Of a stretch of 64,000 bases of DNA, positions 58,540 through 64,000 are shown in pieces. A program made the translations under genes and the position numbers. The notes below the pieces were generated by a model. It ran no database searches. It had not been told where the DNA came from and was given only the letters and a program-made list of their open reading frames with translations. This DNA is from Rosa chinensis (lineage: Eukaryota; Streptophyta; Magnoliopsida; Rosales; Rosaceae), in assembly GCF_002994745.2 (NCBI RefSeq), contig NC_037089.1, positions 76,966,347 through 77,030,346 of the forward strand, in the 5' to 3' direction. Every line of letters begins with the position of its first letter. Position 1 is the stretch's first letter.

Positions 58540-59655
58540 CGGCCATCCTTGGTGGTGGTGGCGGCTTTGGCGGCAACATGGCCGGCCATGTTGTTATGGT
58601 GGATGGTGGTTCCATGCCTAATGGGGTCCGATCCCATTCTTCCGTCATTCCTCTTCTCTCTGTAGGGATAAAATAGGCCCATATCAATCGTACTTCTTAG
58701 GTATCGAAAGATTGTTTTTACACCAATCCAATGGCGGCGTGTTAGCGCAGAGCTATGTCTAGCTAACAAGTTAATGTTTGGTCTTGTGCATCGAGCTAAG
58801 TACAATAATGCGCTTATTGCACTTAAATATGGCACTTTGGCCTCTAATGATTCTTTACCCTCATCCTTTGGGCGAAACGGATCTTTTCCGTGCTCAAGAC
58901 TATGGCTGATCATGGGAGTACTCACAGGCTTTGCTTTATCTTCATTAAAGCACCTTAGGATTTTCTGAGTATACGCAGACTGATTGATCAAAATCTCATC
59001 ACTACAGTGCTCGAGTTTTAAATCGAGACAAAACAATGTTTTCCCAAGATCTTTCATCTCAAATTCGGATTTCAAGTATTTAGCAGTTTCCTTTAACTCA
59101 TCTAGAGTTCCAATTAGGTTCATGTCATCAACATAAACTGCTACGATTGCAAATCCGAAACTTGTTCTTTTAATGAACACTTATGGGCATATTTCATTAT
59201 TAATATATCCCTTCCTAATCAAGTAGTCACTTAGACGGTTATACCACATCCGTCCGGATTGTTTTAATCCATATACTGAGTGTTTTAATCTTATTGAAAA
59301 AGCGCTCCGTGGTTTAGAGCTACTTGATTTGGGTAATTGAAGTCCATCTGGAACCTTCATATATATCTCTGAATCTAGATCCCCATAGAGATATGCTGTA
59401 ACCACATCCATAAGCTGCATGTCAAGTTTTTCGGAAACTACCAAACTGACAAAGTAGCGGAACGTTTTAACGTCCATTACGGGAGAATATGTCTCCTCGT
59501 GGTCGATTCCAAGGCGCTGTGAGAAACCTTGTGCCACGAGGCGGGTTTTATACCTAACCACCTCATTTTTCTCATTACGCTTTCTAACAAAGACCTATTT
59601 ATGGCCAATAGGTTTTACATCTGGGGGTGTCTGCGTTATAGGCCCAAATACCTGT
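58540..59655 (-). pseudogene. Copia reverse transcriptase
   Basis: Frame 59561-59181 has 'YKTRLVAQGFSQRLGIDHEE', then TYSPVMDVKTFRYF, 'MDVVTAYLYGDLDSEIYMKV' and 'SVYGLKQSGRMWYNRLSDYL'. Frame 59180-58482 has the catalytic YVDD at 59135-59124, then 'KYLKSEFEMKDLGKTLFCLD' and 'YLSAISALLYLARCTRPNIN'. One stop separates the two frames, and the last residues of the second read into the LTR. Confidence 0.92.
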
Positions 59656-59663
59656 CTCTTTGC

Positions 59664-60531
59664 CAAGATTCTAAAAAACGCTAGGCGCTAGTCGGGCGGT
59701 AGCTCGAGGCCTAGCGCCTAGGGGCCTAGGCGGGGACTAGGCGTTTGTTTTTTGTTTTACTTTTTTTTTTATACTAAATACAAATGGATTAAATTATTCA
59801 CATAATTCTTAATATTTTTTATTAGATAATGATATTCAAATACTAAAATCACTTAATAATTTGATTGAGTAATATATTCAAACACTAAAGTGGTTTCACG
59901 TGCTCTTTATCTCAAATTCTCAATTCCCAAACCTTATCATGTTAACGTGGCCAACCCACACACAACACCAAAAACTGCTCACTTCCTCTCTCTCTCTCAA
60001 ACCACCTGCAAACAAACTCTCTCTCCCACTTCTTCTTCCCCAAACTCTCTGTCTCTCTCTCTACACACTACGGACTACCAAAAAATGGAGAAGAATGAAA
60101 CCCATCTCTCCTTTCCATCACCTTCACTTTCCTCCTCTTCCCCCCCCCCCCCTCCACCCTCTCCCTCTCCCAACTCGAAAATCAGAGACAGTCACGGGCA
60201 TACGGCGTCTCCTGCGACTCGGAAAGAGGCTGATGCATGTGAATCGGAAAGAGGCTGAGAAGAGAGGACCTTTGAGGCCGTGCCGGAAAGAGGGAGAGAG
60301 AGGAACAACCGGCCAGACGGCGATTTAGGGTGGGTTTTGTCGATTTTGGTTTTGACTTTTAATGGAGGAAACGCCTAGGCCCCGACCGCCCAGCGCCCAG
60401 CCAGACCCGCCCAGGACGACTAGGCTGCCGATTTTCAACCCGACGCCTAGCTTGATCGACTAGGCCAAAAGCGGAAAGGCATGGAGACGCCTAGTGCCTA
60501 GGCGCCGCCTAGGACGATTTTTAGAACCATG
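59664..60531. mobile_element. Non-autonomous hAT-type element (868 bp)
   Basis: Ends CAAGATTCTAAAAAACG and (reverse) CATGGTTCTAAAAATCG form imperfect terminal inverted repeats. An 8-bp duplication CTCTTTGC (59656-59663, 60532-60539) is exact and typical of hAT. Both subterminal regions are dense in CCTAGGCG/GCCTAGGCGC words. The middle holds a small ORF (60084-60258, Ser/Pro-rich) that I do not recognise; there is no transposase. Confidence 0.9.
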
Positions 60532-60539
60532 CTCTTTGC

Positions 60540-61269
60540 TAGTGAATCCAATCCAGCCTGGATCACATCTTTCCATTTAAGCCAATCCGCTCTTCGTTGA
60601 CATTCTTCGACAGAGCGAGATTCGATATCATCATATTCTATAATTCATTTTGCAACATGATGTGCAAATGCATCATCAATACCCATAGAATTTTTATCCA
60701 TTATCTCATGTATACAAGTGTAATTCATCGAGATCTCTCTATTCTCTGGAGTTGGTTCTGACATTGGGGCGTCCCCCAATGATGTCTCTTGGACATAACC
60801 ATAATCCGGAATATTCTCATGAGATGGATTATTTACATCGATGATTAATGGACTATTTTGTGCCAAACTCGCTTTCTTTCTTGGGCGAGAATCCATCGAA
60901 CTTATGGTCCTCCTGCGCTTCCTAGTAGGGGCCATGGGCCTAGCCACAACGTCACCAAGGGTGGGGACGTTGGCGCCATGCTCAGGTATACTTGAGATGG
61001 CATCATGTCCTCTAATTTTAGGGACATCAATCCTTGCAGGCACGTTTGCAGCAGGTATGTGATCTCGTCACTTTGGAGATATCAGAAAACGCATCAGGCA
61101 TCGATTCTGCTTCGTTCTAAAGATTGAGAATTCTCCGTACTTCAATATCAGACTGTGCGATTTGGGGATCAAGATGAGACAGAGTGGGGACAGACCACGA
61201 CAATTCCTGTCATTCATGTTGAACATTTATGTTCTTATCTCCCCCTAACGACGGGAAGACTGTCTCATT
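60540..61269 (-). pseudogene. Copia integrase-RT linker
   Basis: Frame 61043-60645 is a basic/Ser/Pro-rich linker ('TRKRRRTISSMDSRPRKKAS') ending in 'DKNSMGIDDAFAHHVAK', a common copia stretch before RT. The sequence continues to the hAT insertion with the usual 'CQRRADWLKWKDVIQAGL' region. The part toward the integrase (61044-61269) has stops. Confidence 0.8.
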
Positions 61270-62512
61270 TTAGTGACAATCCTCAAATCTGGCGGTAAAG
61301 AGATTGCCTGTTAAGGGTTCTAAGTAATGGACAATCGTTGGAGAACCATATCCAACATAAATGCCTAGTTGTCTTTGAGGACCCATTTTAGTTCCTTGTG
61401 GCGGCGCAATTGGCACATAAACTGCACCCAAAAATGCGTAAGTGTGAGACATCAGGCTCATACCCAGTCACCATCTGGGACGCAGAAAAGGGTTGAGTGG
61501 CAGTAGGTCTCAAACGAATAAGCACAGCTGCATGCAATATTGCATAGACCCAAGCAAAAATAGGGAGATTGGTGCACATTACCAATGCTCTAGCGACCAT
61601 TTGTAGTCATTTAATGGCAGCTTCAGGGAGACCATTTTGGATGTGAACATGAGGAACTGGATGTTCAACTTCAATCCCAATGGACATGCAATAATCATCA
61701 AAAAATTTTGATGTAAACTCTCCAGCGTTATCTAATCTTATAGACTTAATATGATGATCAGGGTGGTGAGCCCTTGATTTAATAATTTGGGCTGGGAGTT
61801 TAGCAAATGCAGCGTTCCTAGTGGACAATAGCATGACATGTGACCAGCATGTTGCTGCATCAACCAACACCATAAAATATCGAAATGGTCCGCATGGTGG
61901 TTGAATAGGTCCACAAATATCACCTTGGATTCTTTGTAAGAATGGTATAATTTGTTTAGTGTCCTTTGCATAGGATGGTCTCGATCCTAATTTTGCTAAA
62001 GAGCAGGCTTTGCAGAATAAATGATGGGCTTTAGAAACAGCCAATGAGGATTTTGGTTGAGCCACGAAGTCACAATTGACTTTAGAAGAAAAATTTGGAG
62101 CAGAAAGAGCATTGGTGGCTTCAATGCCACCCTGAGGCAGCAGGGGGACAGCGGCGCCGGTCAAGGACGGCTGGTTTTGGGGGTGAACGGCGCAGTGAGG
62201 CGCAGGGGCTCTTTCGGTGTCCAAAATCTGATTTTTACTTCTTTTCGTTTTGAAAAATGGATGTCCGTGCGAAGTCTTTAATATACTGATCGTCATATCA
62301 TGACCTGCATGTCCCAAACGGTCGTGCCAAAGCCTATATGTGTCAGAATCCCATAAATCATCTCTCATAACATGATTGGATTCAATTATGAGAATAGTGG
62401 TTGCATACAACCCACTAGATCGACACATAAGTTTCTCTAAGACTCTTTTATGTCCGGAGTCATTAGAGGTGATGCAAAAGAACTCTTGTCCATTCTCACA
62501 ATATATTTCCAC
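61270..62512 (-). pseudogene. Copia GAG-pre-integrase and integrase
   Basis: Frame 62512-61607 (301 codons) has the zinc-binding 'LWHDRLGHAGHDMTISILK' with the later HLFCKAC pair. It then has 'GDICGPIQPPCGPFRYFMVL' (first Asp), 'SIRLDNAGEFTSKFFDDYC' (second Asp) and 'NGLPEAAIK' (Glu), so all three catalytic acids are present. A stop follows; frames 61600-61388 and 61461-61270 carry the integrase C-terminal part ('HLRIFGC', 'VYVPIAPPQGTKMGPQRQLG'). Confidence 0.9.
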
Positions 62513-63101
62513 ATGAAAACCATTGGCTCTTATATCTTTGAAGTAATAAAGTTTGAAATATATGTCTACGACATGAGATAAAATAAATCGATACTTTATT
62601 AATAATAGCCAATGATTACATCAAAGTTTCATGACCATTTATCTAATCCAAAATAAAAATCAAATTTAGACAAATCGTAGTCACTCTATCCGTTTGGTAA
62701 CTCCAATCAAATATGACCAGGGAAGTAGAGAAAGATGTCGGTGGAGCAAGGCTCTCTTAAATACCACTAATCTCAATTACTTTCCTAGACATCATACTTA
62801 ATTAGGTGCACCACATGAGAAAGAGTTAATACAAAATGTCATTTATTGATTAAGGCATATTGCCATTACATAATTCTTGGAAATAATAAAGACTATTCTA
62901 GAAATAAAAATCTGCGGCATTTTGTCTTCATCGCCAGATTTAAAGTCTTTGTGAACTGGATGTCTTGATCACCATGATGCGACTACCTTCGTAGGTATAT
63001 TACAAATTCAGGTCCATTGATCAGATGTTCCATATCAAAAATAGACACCATAAAGAGAATTCTCCCTTGATTGAGGCGTATTGGCGCAATATGCATTGTC
63101 C
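62513..63101. other. Degenerate gag-protease interval of the copia element
   Basis: AT-rich and full of stops in the minus strand. Near 62540 'KDIRANGFHVEIYC' still leads into the integrase frame, so copia coding begins again there. I cannot identify a zinc knuckle or protease active site between 62560 and 63100; this stretch may have been replaced or has decayed. Confidence 0.5.
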
Positions 63102-63908
63102 CTAGGACTGGTGGCGTTGGAAAGTGGTGACCATGGCCAACGTTGGCTCCATGGTTTCCAACCCTACGTCCCTCAAAATCACGCCTCCTACGGTCATGTG
63201 ATTATCGCCTTGAGGGATTACCTTCTTGAGCATTTCGATCGTATGGATCATGACGTCGATGGCAACTTTCTCTAGCCATAGTACGATGCTCTTGATGGCT
63301 ATCTTGAAGCCTATCAATTTCTCTTTTCACAAGTTCATTGCCATGTCTTTCAGCAGTGGCCATAGCTTCAATAAGCTGTTGGAAACTTGTGATCCGTCTT
63401 GCATTTACATGAGTCCGGAATAAGTCAGAGGACCTCATAGCATAGACGGGGAAGGTATTGAGGGTTTTCTCAATTAATTGGTCTTCTGTGATTGTTTTTC
63501 CACAGAGATGCATCATTACTCTGATGCTGAGGGCTTCCGAATAAAATTGCATGACTGTGTCAAATTCAGAGAAGTGAAGATCTTTCCATTATGCTTCTGT
63601 ATTCAGAAGGATGGAGTCATGAACATTGCCATATTGTTCGCGAAGCGCTTGCCAAAGGTTTATGGTGCTATCCTCATTTATGAACTCAAACTAGAGGTCA
63701 CTATCCATATGATGTTTTATGAGGCAAGTGCCTTGGAATTATGTTTCTCAGTTTGAGGGTCAGGAGCTGTTTCTATAGAACAAAGCTCTTGGATTATATA
63801 CAATAAATCTTGGGCAGTAAGATGGGTCTCAATGTCAATGGCCCAGTTTAAATATCCTTTGCTTGCATAATCTAATGGAACAAAATCAAGTTTGTTCGTG
63901 TTTGACAT
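63102..63908 (-). pseudogene. Copia gag (degenerate)
   Basis: ATG at 63908 begins 'MSNTNKLDFVPLDYASKGYL', the usual N-terminus of a plant copia gag of this type, broken after 63 codons. Frame 63552-63202 carries 'EKTLNTFPVYAMRSSDLFRT' and 'ITSFQQLIEAMATAERHGNE', matching the gag C-terminal domain, followed by a basic tail. Confidence 0.85.
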
Positions 63909-63981
63909 CCTGAATGGTGAAACATGAACAAGTTTAGTTTCGGAGTCAATGCTTCCACAAAAACTAATATAAATAGGATTT

Positions 63982-63997
63982 CCGAGCTATGCTACCA
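63982..63997 (-). promoter_or_regulatory. Likely primer binding site of the copia element
   Basis: Minus-strand TGGTAGCATAGCTCGG resembles the initiator-Met PBS TGGTATCAGAGC with changes, about 75 bases ahead of the gag ATG. It places the 5' LTR just outside the window. Confidence 0.6.
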
Positions 63998-64000
63998 AGA

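Larger units (their letters stand above)
57303..64000 (-). mobile_element. Ty1/copia retrotransposon, internal region, interrupted
   Basis: Minus-strand order is a PBS-like site (63982-63997), gag (63908 to about 63100), GAG-pre-integrase and integrase (62512-61270), linker (61043-60645), RT (59561-58540) and RNase H (to about 57303). Integrase before RT marks copia. The 5' LTR is beyond the window and the 3' end is truncated against element 3. Two insertions, 57625-58539 and 59664-60531, leave the protein sequence collinear when removed. Many stops are present. Confidence 0.92.

Noticed and set aside
1..64000. Intact host protein gene, tRNA, rRNA or snRNA
   Set aside because: None found by reading both strands. 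All long frames with domains belong to transposons, and splice-like signals occur only in their antisense genes.

Overview
This window is plant nuclear heterochromatin. It is almost entirely nested transposable elements, and I see no intact ordinary host gene. It suggests an angiosperm, probably a eudicot: dual-RNase-H Ty3/gypsy (Tat-lineage) elements, Sire-like Ty1/copia gag, chromovirus-style LTRs starting TGTAAYRYCC, a plant-type LINE, hAT and Harbinger MITEs, and a plant mobile domain (PMD) gene. A Rosaceae-like genome is possible, but that is only an impression.

Layout. (1) 1-14180: a minus-strand Tat-lineage element (element 1) with its 5' LTR at 13289-14180, then PBS, gag, protease, RT (split by a 2.5-kb solo LTR at 5600-8099), RNase H, second RNase H and integrase. 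After the integrase comes an oppositely oriented, intron-containing gene fragment (1-1529) that runs off the window. (2) 14294-15733: the 3' end of a minus-strand LINE. (3) 15734-45157: a second member of the same Tat family (element 2, about 14.1 kb once insertions are removed) lying inside the LINE, with target duplication CTAAC/CTGAC. Its antisense gene starts with a PMD at 16687 and ends in a coiled-coil tail near 34500. Element 2 has absorbed a chromovirus-like solo LTR (18284-23427, itself holding a solo LTR of family X), another family-X solo LTR (25068-34432), a family-Y solo LTR (39074-39581) and a Harbinger MITE (40192-40456). The second family-X LTR holds a gag-only copia element (26207-33521), which holds a third family-X LTR (29618-31633). 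(4) 45158-46104: a LINE remnant and unassigned flank. (5) 46105 to about 57302: a plus-strand Tat-lineage element of a different family (element 3, LTR family Y). It also carries an antisense, intron-containing gene behind its integrase (53475-56167, gypsy-type transposon domain plus coiled coil). It has lost its 3' LTR and contains a solo LTR of its own family at 50599-51114. (6) 57303-64000: a minus-strand copia element, interrupted by a 915-bp solo LTR and an 868-bp hAT-type element; its 5' LTR lies beyond the window.

How the parts relate. Nearly every insertion boundary is fixed by TG...CA ends and a target duplication, so the order of insertion can be read. The deepest nest is LINE > element 2 > family-X LTR > gag-only copia > family-X LTR. 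Most polyproteins carry stops and frameshifts. The exception is the 692-codon gag ORF of the copia at 26207-33521, whose 907-bp LTRs differ at only about ten positions by eye. The most interesting biology is that two distinct Tat families carry, in the same slot between integrase and 3' LTR, an antisense gene with introns and a coiled-coil tail.
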